Shown in pieces: positions 17,901 through 26,412 of a stretch of 64,000 nt of DNA. The stretch comes from Bacteroidota bacterium (GTDB lineage: Bacteria; Bacteroidota; Bacteroidia; UKL13-3): NCBI GenBank assembly GCA_027484685.1, contig JAIXSO010000007.1, positions 1-64,000 of the forward strand, given 5' to 3'. The stretch's first letter is position 1; each line of letters opens with the position of its first letter. Below the pieces are notes generated by a model. It was not told the origin of the DNA. It saw nothing but the letters and a program-made list of their open reading frames with translations, and made no database searches. Position numbers and translations under genes: made by a program.

Positions 17901-19416
17901 TTTTAAAGGCGTTTAATTCTTCTGAAGCTAAAATGCCCAAAGAGATGGCCTCTTTATATTCGTCAGACTCATTTGGATATTTAAAAATGAAAGCACGCAC
18001 TAAAAAAAAAATATTTTTCAATTCAAATAATAGCATGTTTTTTGGGATATCAATGTCTAGCCATTTGTCTATTATTTTGAAATGGTAATTAGAGTTTATA
18101 ATATAAGGGAGTTCATCTCTTATTTCATTTGTAAACAATTCCTCTTGCTCCGAAAGAGAAAGTGATTTATCAAGTAAATGGTCAATTATATAGCTTGTAT
18201 GACCATTTGCAATAGGTCCAATTGCAAAATAATACCAATTGCCAAATTGAAGTAAAGGGGTTTTCCAAAAACTAAATTTTTTTGCTGAATATTGGCTAAT
18301 TTTAGCTAATAATATGTTAATTATTTTGATGTCTAATTTTGACGTTTTCTGTAAAGCTTTTGTAAGTACTACTTTTTCAATTTTTCTTGGAATAAATTTA
18401 TTGCTTTGGCCACTAACAGTTTTGTCAATTACATCTTTATCTTTTAACTCGGAAAAACATAGTTTTAAGCCAATAATAAATTTAAATAATTCTTGGATTG
18501 TAATTCCGCCAAGAGATTTAAGTTTTTTGTTTAATAAATGATAATAGAATTTAATCATTACAGCCGACTCATGTTTGGCTATTATGCTATCTTTAGATTC
18601 CTTAAATTCAATATGTAATACACCATTTGATACTGTGTTAATGATTTTGGGATATAATTCTTGCGTATCAGATAGATAAAACACAATTTCCCGAATAAGG
18701 TTTTGTCCTCTTTGTTTTCCTGCTAGTCTTAATAAATAGTAGATTTCAGGCGAGTTTTTGAATTTAAGAATTTCGTTTTTATATTCAATTTCAGAAAACT
18801 CATATTGATAAAATTGAAAAGCTCCATTTAGATTTACAAGCAGATTTACTAAATAACTAAGGTATCGAATTCGTTCAAGATTTTCTGATTCTAGTGTTGT
18901 CTTTTTTTTTCTAGAAGGTCGACTTTTTAAGAATAAATGACTTAATCGGATTAGCTCAATTTGAATATCAAGCGTTATATCTAAAGCATCATTTATATCA
19001 AGTTCTTCCCCGAAAATATTCTTTAATTTATATTCATTACCTCGATCAATTCTAATTGGAGCAGTATTATTATCGGATGTTAAAGCTTCAATCTGTTTAA
19101 GTGACATTCTTATATATTCGAAATTGGCGATTGCCAATATGTAGTCTATAAAATCAATCATGCTTAGGTCTATATCATCAAAAGCAGTCTTAATGCTATC
19201 CATTATTTCCTTATAAATAAAGTTAATAGTCTGTATTGCATCTATTAGCTCTATCGCATTGTTTCCATTAGTTGTATTATTTAGATTAATACCAACTTTG
19301 GCACAATCCATTTCAAAATCTTTAATAAAAGATTCAAAAACAAAATCATCAGTGAGTGGATTATGCCTAGAGTTTACTAGCTCCTTAATTATTTCTGATG
19401 TGGTTATTTTTTCCAT
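14929..19416 (-). CDS. Giant CHAT-domain (caspase-like) protease with a long helical-repeat N terminus
   Basis: A 1495-residue protein with no signal peptide or membrane helix. The C-terminal ~350 residues form a CHAT domain, a clan CD cysteine protease related to caspases. The catalytic histidine is H1353 in LLAHGG and the catalytic cysteine is C1395 in LFVCSSA, 42 residues apart, each at the end of a hydrophobic strand. The closing motif GWAAMHVYGNPN (about 1480-1491) is also typical. The first ~1100 residues are predicted helical solenoid, probably TPR-like, though I see no strict 34-residue register. No partner gene adjoins it. Known CHAT proteins are activated by a sensor (for example Csx29 in type III-E CRISPR); here sensing may lie in the solenoid itself. 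The gene is AT-rich and sits between two 47-bp terminator repeats. Confidence 0.88.
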   Translation of the reverse strand: MEKITTSEIIKELVNSRHNPLTDDFVFESFIKDFEMDCAKVGINLNNTTNGNNAIELIDAIQTINFIYKEIMDSIKTAFDDIDLSMIDFIDYILAIANFEYIRMSLKQIEALTSDNNTAPIRIDRGNEYKLKNIFGEELDINDALDITLDIQIELIRLSHLFLKSRPSRKKKTTLESENLERIRYLSYLVNLLVNLNGAFQFYQYEFSEIEYKNEILKFKNSPEIYYLLRLAGKQRGQNLIREIVFYLSDTQELYPKIINTVSNGVLHIEFKESKDSIIAKHESAVMIKFYYHLLNKKLKSLGGITIQELFKFIIGLKLCFSELKDKDVIDKTVSGQSNKFIPRKIEKVVLTKALQKTSKLDIKIINILLAKISQYSAKKFSFWKTPLLQFGNWYYFAIGPIANGHTSYIIDHLLDKSLSLSEQEELFTNEIRDELPYIINSNYHFKIIDKWLDIDIPKNMLLFELKNIFFLVRAFIFKYPNESDEYKEAISLGILASEELNAFKKVIQRNTQKTIVSALVSNYPNLSGLNLELNMVIDYTLLKNYLNIGKYARGIAISGDGKVETEELASIKYYNNEDEFNKNLQWFLYEPNHIREIINYYEHKEHSIFPEHIPYKVFRDGAEAITFESEIALLIKELEFTIKQLFYFDDHYDNERAVDEKNFYQDRINFILPQVLNYVALDKSEKNNRLYLLGIIKKIKINAFGYLILVINNALSELEKKKIEKLEVEALENIDHEKGAKDLDYIFEECLKGQKEISLLEITINHKLNPSDVINLKKHILILISSFNHKYYTDEEMQVYLTLLAVFVGLGFDKRFEEHFYTCALNFIDALNYNYHFQKARNFAEEILMLSFQRDQIPLLGWLCQFKCFIKQNNPIEAAYYGSLYINCLRAMPIIEEFQLIEVLFNSMLFFRDCGINDIVNSIYELIKTLKLSTYDEQKFTISYFSSNLSKVLHEDSIKQEQFLQNSLSYIDENLNEIKKFGNQGAIPWLGFLYNLKRMKDNFETPLDIDVLEKYIISFEEEIDSETLSNMQATFFPITEQTKKVFKIALIKILETYNYEDFANETGKIELLAENVLLLSLNPLDINSILLSGFIINDNSLSFEEREHVDRAPFIPQNEPEFDLDDYAKNILEKITIYEGQIICWLFTVKSNIYGLVVREDKSYELNLFSNFDYEIIKKWSKKVEDFSFDDKGGWYSINEQEQDYITLMKELRNLVFEISSNTKEVLLITDLQLSVFPHNLLQVRTEGRNIEKHEEIVKIEILNNKLDFLGYHLPITNIISFEWFAKNNKKITIEKNNFTINAWIPIYDEDPALGIGYEKLKPVIEEKYGGHISTDKVPERSVSSINVLLAHGGVGKEGFKTIYTRQSEGHAYIRETGIKHIVGEGTIAILFVCSSAYISQEMFAQKLESFTNEILSVGYKVVVAPAWKLNPDITPVWLEAFIESMHNGNSVATGAYDANIKVAKTGYDEYNGFYAPSGWAAMHVYGNPNIFIK

Positions 19417-19509
19417 TCAACAAATATTACCTAAAGCGAATATCTTAATATTTTTAATATAACTAAGTATTATTTAAAAAATATAATAATCCCTAATTTA
19501 CTAAACACA

Positions 19510-19556
19510 TTTTGAAAACAAAAAAACGCCACTTCAAATAAATGAAGTAGCGTTTT
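19510..19556 (-). terminator. Terminator of the M16 peptidase gene; right copy of the 47-bp direct repeat
   Basis: The same 47-bp sequence as at 14716-14762 with two substitutions. The stem ACGCCACTTCA / TGAAGTAGCGT has one mismatch. It follows the stop of the M16 gene by about 107 bases and is oriented to end that transcript. With the left copy it brackets a unit of about 4.8 kb that contains only the CHAT gene. Confidence 0.8.
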
Positions 19557-19637
19557 ATATGAATTAGTTTTATCCAACCTAATTGGTTAAATATTTTTTT
19601 AAACTACCTATCACAGGAGCATACTAACTTTTCTATG

Positions 19638-19657
19638 TTTCTATGTTCTATGTGGTT
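19638..19657. repeat. 20-bp phrase also present inverted at 29161-29180
   Basis: The phrase TTTCTATGTTCTATGTGGTT is the exact reverse complement of bases 29161-29180. Both copies lie just beyond the 3' end of a gene. It belongs to the class of short intergenic phrases seen repeatedly in this window. Confidence 0.6.
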
Positions 19658-19663
19658 AATTGT

Positions 19664-22639
19664 TTAGTATCCAAAAATATCAGTAATACTTACTTCTACC
19701 AATTTACCGTATTTAGTCAAATCTTCCATTTTCACTTTGTCTTTTGATGCTACAATTGAGTAAAAATAAGGCTTGCCGGTATAATTGTTTTTATAGAAAT
19801 TATTGATGCTTTCAAAGTTTAAGTTATCAATTTGTTCGTACACATCTTTTCTTAAATCATGGTGAACGCCCAATTTTTGATTATTTACATAATTAAAAAT
19901 AATTGACTCATCGTTGATACGCTCAGTTTCAATGCTATTTTTAATAGAAGCTTTTGCATTATCAATATTGGCTTCGTTTTTAGGTAACGAAGTTAACAAT
20001 TCATTCATGGCAGGAATGGCTTCATTGATTTTATCGGCTTGTGTACCTACATATGCAATGGTGTAGTAAGGATCCGTTTTTTTACTTGGCGTTTGGTAAT
20101 ACGAGTAAGTTGAATACGCTAAAGCCTTACTTTCGCGTATGGTTTGAAACACAATGCTACTCATGCCACCACCAAAGTATTCGTTAAACAATTGCAAAGT
20201 TGGAACCGAGGTTGAATCAAAGTTTTTATCTGATTTATTAATCCACGACACTTCAGCTTGAACCATTTTATAATCAGTAAAATAAACAGTGTTTTCTTTG
20301 GTTTCGTTTCTGGTAAATTTAACCGCAGCAGGATATGCTAACTGTTTTGAAGGCAATTTATGAAACTGTGCTAACGATTTTTTGAAATCGGCTACAGGGC
20401 GAGGACCAAAGTAATAAATGGTGTGTTTGTATTGGTTAATTTTTTTGATGTAATTATCTACTAAATCTTTGGCGTTTAAAGCACGTAACTCAGCTTCAGT
20501 TAAATTATAAGTAGTAGGATTTTTAGCACCATACATGGCATAAGCCATCAATGCACTTCTAATGGCACCTTTGCTTAATTTAGCATCGGCTCTTCCTTTT
20601 AAAATACGCTCTACCAAATTGTTCAATGCATCAGCATCGGGTTTTGCATTTGCTAATAAGGTTTCAAATAACTTTACTGCTGGTTCAAAATTTTCGTTCA
20701 AACCACTTAATGTTACATACACTTGCTCATTGCTAGTTGACACGTTAAAATCGCAAGCCAATTTAAAAAACTCTTTGCTTATTTGCTCGCTGGTCATTTT
20801 ATCAGTTCCTAAATATTGCAATAAGTTAAAAGCTATTGGTAATTTTAAATCGTTAAATTTACCCATATCTAAAACGTAATATAACTGAAACAAATCGTTG
20901 TCTTTATTTTGAACATAATAAATTGGTGCTTTTCCACCAAAATTATCAATGGTTAAGTCTCTTTTGTAATCAACAAAACGAGGTTTGATGTTTTCACTCG
21001 GTGTATCTTTAATTTTTGATACAAATGGCGAAACATCATCTCTATTTACATCAACTGGAGTAATGGTAGGTTTTGGAACTTTGGTTATGTTTTTATCCTC
21101 CCCTACTTTTTTATTTACCACCACGTAATCGTTGGTAAAATATTTATTGGCAAATGCCACAATTTCGGCTTTGGTAATTTTGTTTAAATCATCAACCATG
21201 CTAACAGCGCTAGCCCAATTACGGTTTAAAGTAAATGCATCTAACATGGCATAAGCGCGACCTTGGTTGCTTTTTTGTTCTTCTATTTTACCAATTTTTA
21301 AATTAGCAATAATGGCTTTTAATATACTTTCGTCAAACTCACCTTTTTTAATAATGTCAATTTGATTTAACAATAATTGACGAACTTCATCTAAAGATTG
21401 TCCTTTTTTAGGTTTTCCTGTTAAAAATAAAATACTGTAATCGTGGTTTATCCAAGGGCTTGACGATGCAGCTAACACTGCTTGTTTTTTGATTAAGTTT
21501 AAATCAATTAAACCCGCTTTTGAATTAGCCAAAATCATATCGCACATGGTTAATAATTTTTCTTCTTGCGTGCCAGCGCCTGGCAATCTGTAACCAATCA
21601 TTAAATTTTCGGCATCAGGACCATAAATATCAACCACAGTTGGCTCGTTTCTTGGAGTCTCTACTGGACTGTTAAATGCAGGAACAGGTTTGGTTTGCAT
21701 ATAACTGAATTTTTCGTCTATTAAAGCTATCAATGCATCTGGATCAAAATCACCACTTAATATAATGGCCATATTATTAGGCACATAGTAGGTATTGTAA
21801 AAATTACGAATTTTAACCAACGAAGGATTTTTCAAATGCTCCACGGTTCCAATGGTAGTTTGAGTTCCATAAGGATGGCTTTTAAATAAATTACTCAATA
21901 GAGCCTCGTAAACCTTACGGCCATCATTATCTAAACTGATATTTTTTTCTTCGTAAACTGCCTCTAACTCAGTATGAAACAAACGTAAAACGGGCGCTCT
22001 GAAACGCTCAGCTTCTATGCTTAACCATTTGCCTAATTGATTTTGCGAAATATCGTTTACATAAACAGTTTGTTCTAAACTGGTAAAAGCATTGGTTCCT
22101 TGCGCACCAATGGCAGTCATCATTTTATCGTACTCGTTTGCAATAGCAAATTTACTAGCCACACCACTTACCGAATCAATTAAATGGTAAATTTGAGTGC
22201 GTTTTTTTTCATCAGTTGTTTTATTGTACTGTTCGTACAATGCATCAATTTTATCTAACTGTTCTTTTTCTTTCTGCCAATCTTTGGTGCCATACACATT
22301 GGTTCCTTTAAAAAGCATGTGCTCTAAATAATGCGCCAAACCTGTGTTATCAGCCGGATCGTTTTTACTACCTGCATTGGTAGCTATAAAAGTTTGAACA
22401 CGAGGTTCTTTTTTATTTACACTCATCATTACCGTTAAACCATTGTTTAACTTGTAAGTACGCACCCCTAAAGGATCGTTGGTAACAGTGGTGTACTTGT
22501 ACTTTCCATCGGGCGAGGTATGCTGTTCGGTAACATAAGCTTTGGCAAAACTAGCAGTAGTTTGTTTGTTTTGAGCATTGGCTTGCAAAGCAAAAAACAA
22601 CGAAAGAACCAGGATAAAATTTTTCATTTTTATATTCAA
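19664..22639 (-). CDS. Periplasmic M16-family zinc metallopeptidase (double-domain)
   Basis: A 991-residue secreted peptidase. A signal peptide (residues 1-22, cut after ANA) is followed by an active M16 domain with the inverted zinc motif H103-Y-L-E106-H107 in GLAHYLEHMLFKGT, and ELEAVYEEKN supplies the distal glutamate about 75 residues later. A second, catalytically empty M16 pair fills the C-terminal half, which contains the R-x-x-x-x-Y-like stretch ESKALAYSTYSYYQ typical of the substrate-binding half. Full-length single-chain pitrilysin-type enzymes like this are common in Bacteroidota and degrade peptides in the periplasm or outside the cell. The gene is monocistronic. Confidence 0.92.
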   Translation of the reverse strand: MNIKMKNFILVLSLFFALQANAQNKQTTASFAKAYVTEQHTSPDGKYKYTTVTNDPLGVRTYKLNNGLTVMMSVNKKEPRVQTFIATNAGSKNDPADNTGLAHYLEHMLFKGTNVYGTKDWQKEKEQLDKIDALYEQYNKTTDEKKRTQIYHLIDSVSGVASKFAIANEYDKMMTAIGAQGTNAFTSLEQTVYVNDISQNQLGKWLSIEAERFRAPVLRLFHTELEAVYEEKNISLDNDGRKVYEALLSNLFKSHPYGTQTTIGTVEHLKNPSLVKIRNFYNTYYVPNNMAIILSGDFDPDALIALIDEKFSYMQTKPVPAFNSPVETPRNEPTVVDIYGPDAENLMIGYRLPGAGTQEEKLLTMCDMILANSKAGLIDLNLIKKQAVLAASSSPWINHDYSILFLTGKPKKGQSLDEVRQLLLNQIDIIKKGEFDESILKAIIANLKIGKIEEQKSNQGRAYAMLDAFTLNRNWASAVSMVDDLNKITKAEIVAFANKYFTNDYVVVNKKVGEDKNITKVPKPTITPVDVNRDDVSPFVSKIKDTPSENIKPRFVDYKRDLTIDNFGGKAPIYYVQNKDNDLFQLYYVLDMGKFNDLKLPIAFNLLQYLGTDKMTSEQISKEFFKLACDFNVSTSNEQVYVTLSGLNENFEPAVKLFETLLANAKPDADALNNLVERILKGRADAKLSKGAIRSALMAYAMYGAKNPTTYNLTEAELRALNAKDLVDNYIKKINQYKHTIYYFGPRPVADFKKSLAQFHKLPSKQLAYPAAVKFTRNETKENTVYFTDYKMVQAEVSWINKSDKNFDSTSVPTLQLFNEYFGGGMSSIVFQTIRESKALAYSTYSYYQTPSKKTDPYYTIAYVGTQADKINEAIPAMNELLTSLPKNEANIDNAKASIKNSIETERINDESIIFNYVNNQKLGVHHDLRKDVYEQIDNLNFESINNFYKNNYTGKPYFYSIVASKDKVKMEDLTKYGKLVEVSITDIFGY

Positions 22640-22779
22640 TTTCTATTTGGGTTTAAAATGCAATAATATAATTATAAGCCACAATATTGCTATCAATTTT
22701 TATAAAAGGCTCTATAGGTTTTTAAAAAAATGAAAAGAGGAAAATTTTCAGAAGAGAGTTCCCACAAGAAACTATAAGT

Positions 22780-23844
22780 TTATTTTCTAATCAAATACAA
22801 TTCAGTTCTTCTACTTAAATTACTTTTAGGTTTATCTTGTATTATTTCTCCTAAACCACTAAAACTAAGTTTTTCAGATGTAACACCTTTGCTTATTAAA
22901 TAATCGGCTACTTTTTTAGCACGTTCAAACGACAAGTTTTTGTTATAACTCTCGTTACCAGACGAATCAGCATATGACACGATTTTCAACATTGCATTAG
23001 GAGAATTAACAATAATTGAGGCTAAACTATCTAAATACATTTTTGATGTATCGTTTAAATTACTTTCGTTGGCATTGTAATAAATACTTCTTAAATAAGT
23101 AGGCTCACTTATTGAAAGTTTGGAATCATTATCAATATTATTATATGAACGATTTTTATTTTCAATTTTTACATCATCTATAAACACATAAAAGCCTCTA
23201 TTATTTTTTACTTTCCTATTATAAAGTTCATTTTTAGTTAACTTAAATTCTTCCACTATTTGACCAATCACCACATATTTTTCATTACCAATGGCAATAT
23301 ATTCACCTCTAAATTTTAACCAACCATTCTTAGCTTCTTCCGTTGTTTTTAATACCGAGTAGTTAGAACAATTAACGTTTATTTCTGGAATACTATCTGT
23401 AAACGAAACGGTTAATTCACTCAATCTACTTTTTGATTCCTGTGAGAACTTAGCAAATAAAGTTATTTCTAAAGTATCGCCTCTTTGAACTATACTATTT
23501 AATTTGTTTAAAAGAAACTCTCTACTTCTGACATCTTTGGTATTCCAAATAAATATACCAGCAAAACATTCTCCCGAATATGCAGTAGTTTCAGCATTTA
23601 TAAAATTGTTTAATCCATCAAAGTTGCCATACCAGAAATAGTTAGCTGTGTTCATTTCCATCCAACTTTTTGAATTAAACAAAGGATGTAATTCTTTTAT
23701 ATTAGCAAATGGATTAAAATCTCCAATTGTATCTTCAAAACTATAGTTATCAATAAGATTTTGAGAGAAACTAGGCTGAAGTAAAGCCGTAAGACATACT
23801 ACTAAACACAAAAATTTAATGCGCATCAATCGAAAGTAATTCAA
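22780..23844 (-). CDS. OmpA-family protein with an N-terminal carbohydrate-binding-like beta domain
   Basis: A 354-residue envelope protein. A signal peptide begins either at the first Met or, more likely, at Met7 (MRIKFLCLVVCLTALLQPSFSQ). The middle (about 30-235) is a beta-rich domain starting NLIDNYSFED, a pattern common at the start of secreted Bacteroidota proteins. The C-terminal ~105 residues are an OmpA-like peptidoglycan-binding domain: YADSSGNESYNKNLSFERAKKV, YLISKGV and a GLGE turn, then SNLSRRTELYL. It anchors to peptidoglycan. It is not obviously part of an operon with the T9SS gene upstream, which lies about 85 bp away on the same strand. Confidence 0.85.
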   Translation of the reverse strand: MNYFRLMRIKFLCLVVCLTALLQPSFSQNLIDNYSFEDTIGDFNPFANIKELHPLFNSKSWMEMNTANYFWYGNFDGLNNFINAETTAYSGECFAGIFIWNTKDVRSREFLLNKLNSIVQRGDTLEITLFAKFSQESKSRLSELTVSFTDSIPEINVNCSNYSVLKTTEEAKNGWLKFRGEYIAIGNEKYVVIGQIVEEFKLTKNELYNRKVKNNRGFYVFIDDVKIENKNRSYNNIDNDSKLSISEPTYLRSIYYNANESNLNDTSKMYLDSLASIIVNSPNAMLKIVSYADSSGNESYNKNLSFERAKKVADYLISKGVTSEKLSFSGLGEIIQDKPKSNLSRRTELYLIRK

Positions 23845-23928
23845 AATACATGAATTTGAAAATAATTTTCTGAATTAACAGTAAAAATGGTTTGGATTAA
23901 TTTTAAAACTAACGAGCAATTTCAAAAT

Positions 23929-25173
23929 TCAGTTTTTTATAAATTTACTATAATAATTTCCTTTTTCAGTGGTAAGGTTAATAATATAAACACCTATTGG
24001 TAGTTTTGAAATATCTACACTGTTAGAAGCGTTTTTCATTTCTTCGTGTTGCACTACTTGCCCTTGCAAATTGGTAATTGAATAACTAAAATCTTCTGAA
24101 ATATTAAGGTTTAAAGTATTAATAGCTGGGTTTGGGAAAACACTAATTGGAGCTACGTAATTTTGTTTTTTTATTCCATTTACTAAATCAGTAAAGTAAA
24201 ATATATTGGTACTTACATCTGCATTTCTACCAATAGTTACTATTCCAGTTTCGGCATCATAAAAATCCATTGAGAATAATACATTATCATCCAAATTTTT
24301 GTACCAAGTTTTTCCATCATCTTTACTGTAAATAGTTCCACCTTCTTTTAGAGCCAAAATATAAAAACCTGCTTTGGATTTAGTGCCCTTGGCGTATTCA
24401 ATAAAACCATTAATACTGTCTTTTACATTTGTAAGCTTTGTAAACGACTGACAACCATCATTGGTAATATACAGACTTTTATCGATGGTAAGTATAATTC
24501 CATTGTTTTCATCTTTAAAAGCCATATCAATTATTGGGCTATTAACTCCTTTTGTGCTTAAATTATTCTCTATAATACTATCACCGTAATTATAGTATTG
24601 ATATATAATTCTATCAATTCCACTACGAATTGTATATAAGCTTTTCTCAAATTTGCATTTTACCTTAGATGATGACAAATTAGTTGATCGGTCTGTAAAA
24701 TTATATTTATTTGAATCTTGCTCTTCCCAAGTATCTCCCCAATTTTCAGTTAAATAAATTTTAGGTTTTAAATTAGAATAACTAGTAATAAATCCATTTC
24801 CATTATTAAAAATATAGTTGCAGCCTGTTGCGATGACTTTTTCTATAGTATCACCTTGAAGGTTCAGATATGGTTTTTCGTATTTGGTTAATCCATTATC
24901 CTTACTTATTCTGATAAAATATACTCCAAAAGTAAATAAGGTAGAATCATTTAAAATTTGTGTATACGATGAAAATTCATTTCGAGTAAATGATTTACCA
25001 CCGTCTTTACTAAAGTGACCAAGATTTGAAAAATCCGTAATCAGTATACTTTTATTATAAAATTCAATATTTGATATCCCTACAACCCTATTTGGATTAA
25101 CAGAAATACTGAATTGAGCGTTTGAATTATTTAAAATAAAAAACAATAAACTAAGTAGTATAAATTTTTTCAT
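23929..25173 (-). CDS. Secreted T9SS type A cargo with BNR/sortilin-like repeats
   Basis: A 414-residue secreted protein. It has a signal peptide (residues 1-19, ending NAQ), a body of beta-propeller-type repeats with Asp-box-like motifs (SKDGGKSFT near 55, TENWGDTWEE near 147, SKDDGKTWYKN near 284), and a type IX secretion C-terminal domain of about 70 residues (VFPNPAINTLNLN, then GVYIINL and the terminal YYSKFIKN). The propeller suggests a BNR or photosystem-stability-like fold; the binding target is unknown. Confidence 0.87.
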   Translation of the reverse strand: MKKFILLSLLFFILNNSNAQFSISVNPNRVVGISNIEFYNKSILITDFSNLGHFSKDGGKSFTRNEFSSYTQILNDSTLFTFGVYFIRISKDNGLTKYEKPYLNLQGDTIEKVIATGCNYIFNNGNGFITSYSNLKPKIYLTENWGDTWEEQDSNKYNFTDRSTNLSSSKVKCKFEKSLYTIRSGIDRIIYQYYNYGDSIIENNLSTKGVNSPIIDMAFKDENNGIILTIDKSLYITNDGCQSFTKLTNVKDSINGFIEYAKGTKSKAGFYILALKEGGTIYSKDDGKTWYKNLDDNVLFSMDFYDAETGIVTIGRNADVSTNIFYFTDLVNGIKKQNYVAPISVFPNPAINTLNLNISEDFSYSITNLQGQVVQHEEMKNASNSVDISKLPIGVYIINLTTEKGNYYSKFIKN

Positions 25174-25260
25174 AAATTCAGTTTTTACAATAAGTAACTT
25201 AAATAAACAAAAAGGTTGTATTGTATCAATTTCAATTGATATAAGATTAACCTTAAAAAT

Positions 25261-26121
25261 TTACCCTTTCCTAGCCAAAACCATTCTGTCGTTTTGGTTA
25301 ATATCTTGTAACAGTTTTATATCCAAAAATCCTTTTTCTTGTAGCATTGCTGTGGTTTGGTTGCCAAACTGTTGGTTAATTTCAAAAAATAAATAGCCAT
25401 TGGGTTTTAAATACTTGATAGCATAATTTGCTATGGCTTCGTAAAATAAAAGTGGTTTATTATTGGCTACAAATAGCGCTTGGTGAGGTTCAAAAGCAAG
25501 CACATTTTCATGCATGTTTTCTTGCTCGTTTTCTAAAATATAGGGTGGATTGCTTACCATTATATCAAAAACTTGTGCTGTTTCAGCTTGGTTGATGTTT
25601 AAAATATCATCTTCAATAAACTGAATTTTAGCATTTAACTCTTTGGCGTTTTGCTTGGCAATGGCTAATGCAGTTCCACTTTTATCAAGTGCCCAAACGT
25701 GAGCATGAGGTAAATTTAATTTTAACGAAATAGCTATGCAACCTGAACCTGTTCCAATATCTATAATTTTAGGATTTGAGCTAGTTAATCCCTTATCATT
25801 AGCAACGGTATTTAAAATCAAATCTACCAATTCTTCGGTTTCGCTGCGCGGTATTAAAGTATCAGGGGTAACTATAAACTTATTGCCATAAAACCATGCA
25901 TTTCCTAAAATGTATTGCATAGGTTCGTGCTTGAGCAATCGGTTTAAAATATCCATTAAGTTAGCCTCTTCCCCATCAGATAAAGACTTATTCAGCATTT
26001 TTATTTGATGTGGTTTTACCATCAACACCTCCTCAAAAACCTGATTGGTTATGGCTTGTGCTTCATCTAAAGCATAAATGGTTTGAAGTTTTTCAAGGTA
26101 AAATTGGTAAGCAGTGTTCAC
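25261..26121 (-). CDS. prmC: Release factor glutamine N5-methyltransferase PrmC
   Basis: A 286-residue SAM-dependent methyltransferase that methylates the Gln of the GGQ motif in peptide chain release factors RF1 and RF2. The SAM-binding motif DIGTGSG is at residues 121-127 and the substrate-glutamine motif NPPY at 191-194, preceded by the family stretch TLIPRSETEELVD (88-100). Length is normal. A phrase-repeat spacer separates it from the upstream AlbA_2 gene, so it probably has its own promoter, which I cannot identify. Confidence 0.95.
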   Translation of the reverse strand: MNTAYQFYLEKLQTIYALDEAQAITNQVFEEVLMVKPHQIKMLNKSLSDGEEANLMDILNRLLKHEPMQYILGNAWFYGNKFIVTPDTLIPRSETEELVDLILNTVANDKGLTSSNPKIIDIGTGSGCIAISLKLNLPHAHVWALDKSGTALAIAKQNAKELNAKIQFIEDDILNINQAETAQVFDIMVSNPPYILENEQENMHENVLAFEPHQALFVANNKPLLFYEAIANYAIKYLKPNGYLFFEINQQFGNQTTAMLQEKGFLDIKLLQDINQNDRMVLARKG

Positions 26122-26412
26122 AATTATTGATTTGGAGATTTAGGGATTGGTTGATTGAGAGATTGGTTGATTTGGAGATTGGTTGTCACGCAGTGCGTGA
26201 ATTTATTGATTACGTGATAAACATAATTCTTAATAGCAGTTTACAGTGTCAGTTTACAGTGTCAGTTTTATTCAAATTTTAAAGATATTTTCTAAAGTTT
26301 TTTTATGGTTGGTACTACCATAAGTAACACTAAATAGGGATATTTAATTACGATTTAAGTTATAATGTCAATTCAAAATTATTAGTTTACAGTGTCAATT
26401 TACAATGTCAGT
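26122..26412. repeat. Phrase repeats between prmC and the AlbA_2 gene
   Basis: Two sets of iterated phrases fill this gap: GATTGGTTGATTTGGAGATT variants at about 26130-26187 and (CAG)TTTACAGTGT units at about 26240-26268 and 26386-26412. Related phrases (GTTTACAGTTTCAG; AATCTGTGAAATCTGTGGC) occur on the other side of the AlbA_2 gene at 27715-27765. A 90-codon plus-strand ORF across the region is a by-product. Nothing else is seen. Confidence 0.55.

Noticed and set aside
20562..20879. 105-codon plus-strand ORF
   Set aside because: It is antisense to the M16 peptidase gene, whose frame is fully supported by motifs and signal peptide.
26010..26282. 90-codon plus-strand ORF antisense to prmC
   Set aside because: Half lies antisense to prmC and the rest in phrase repeats.
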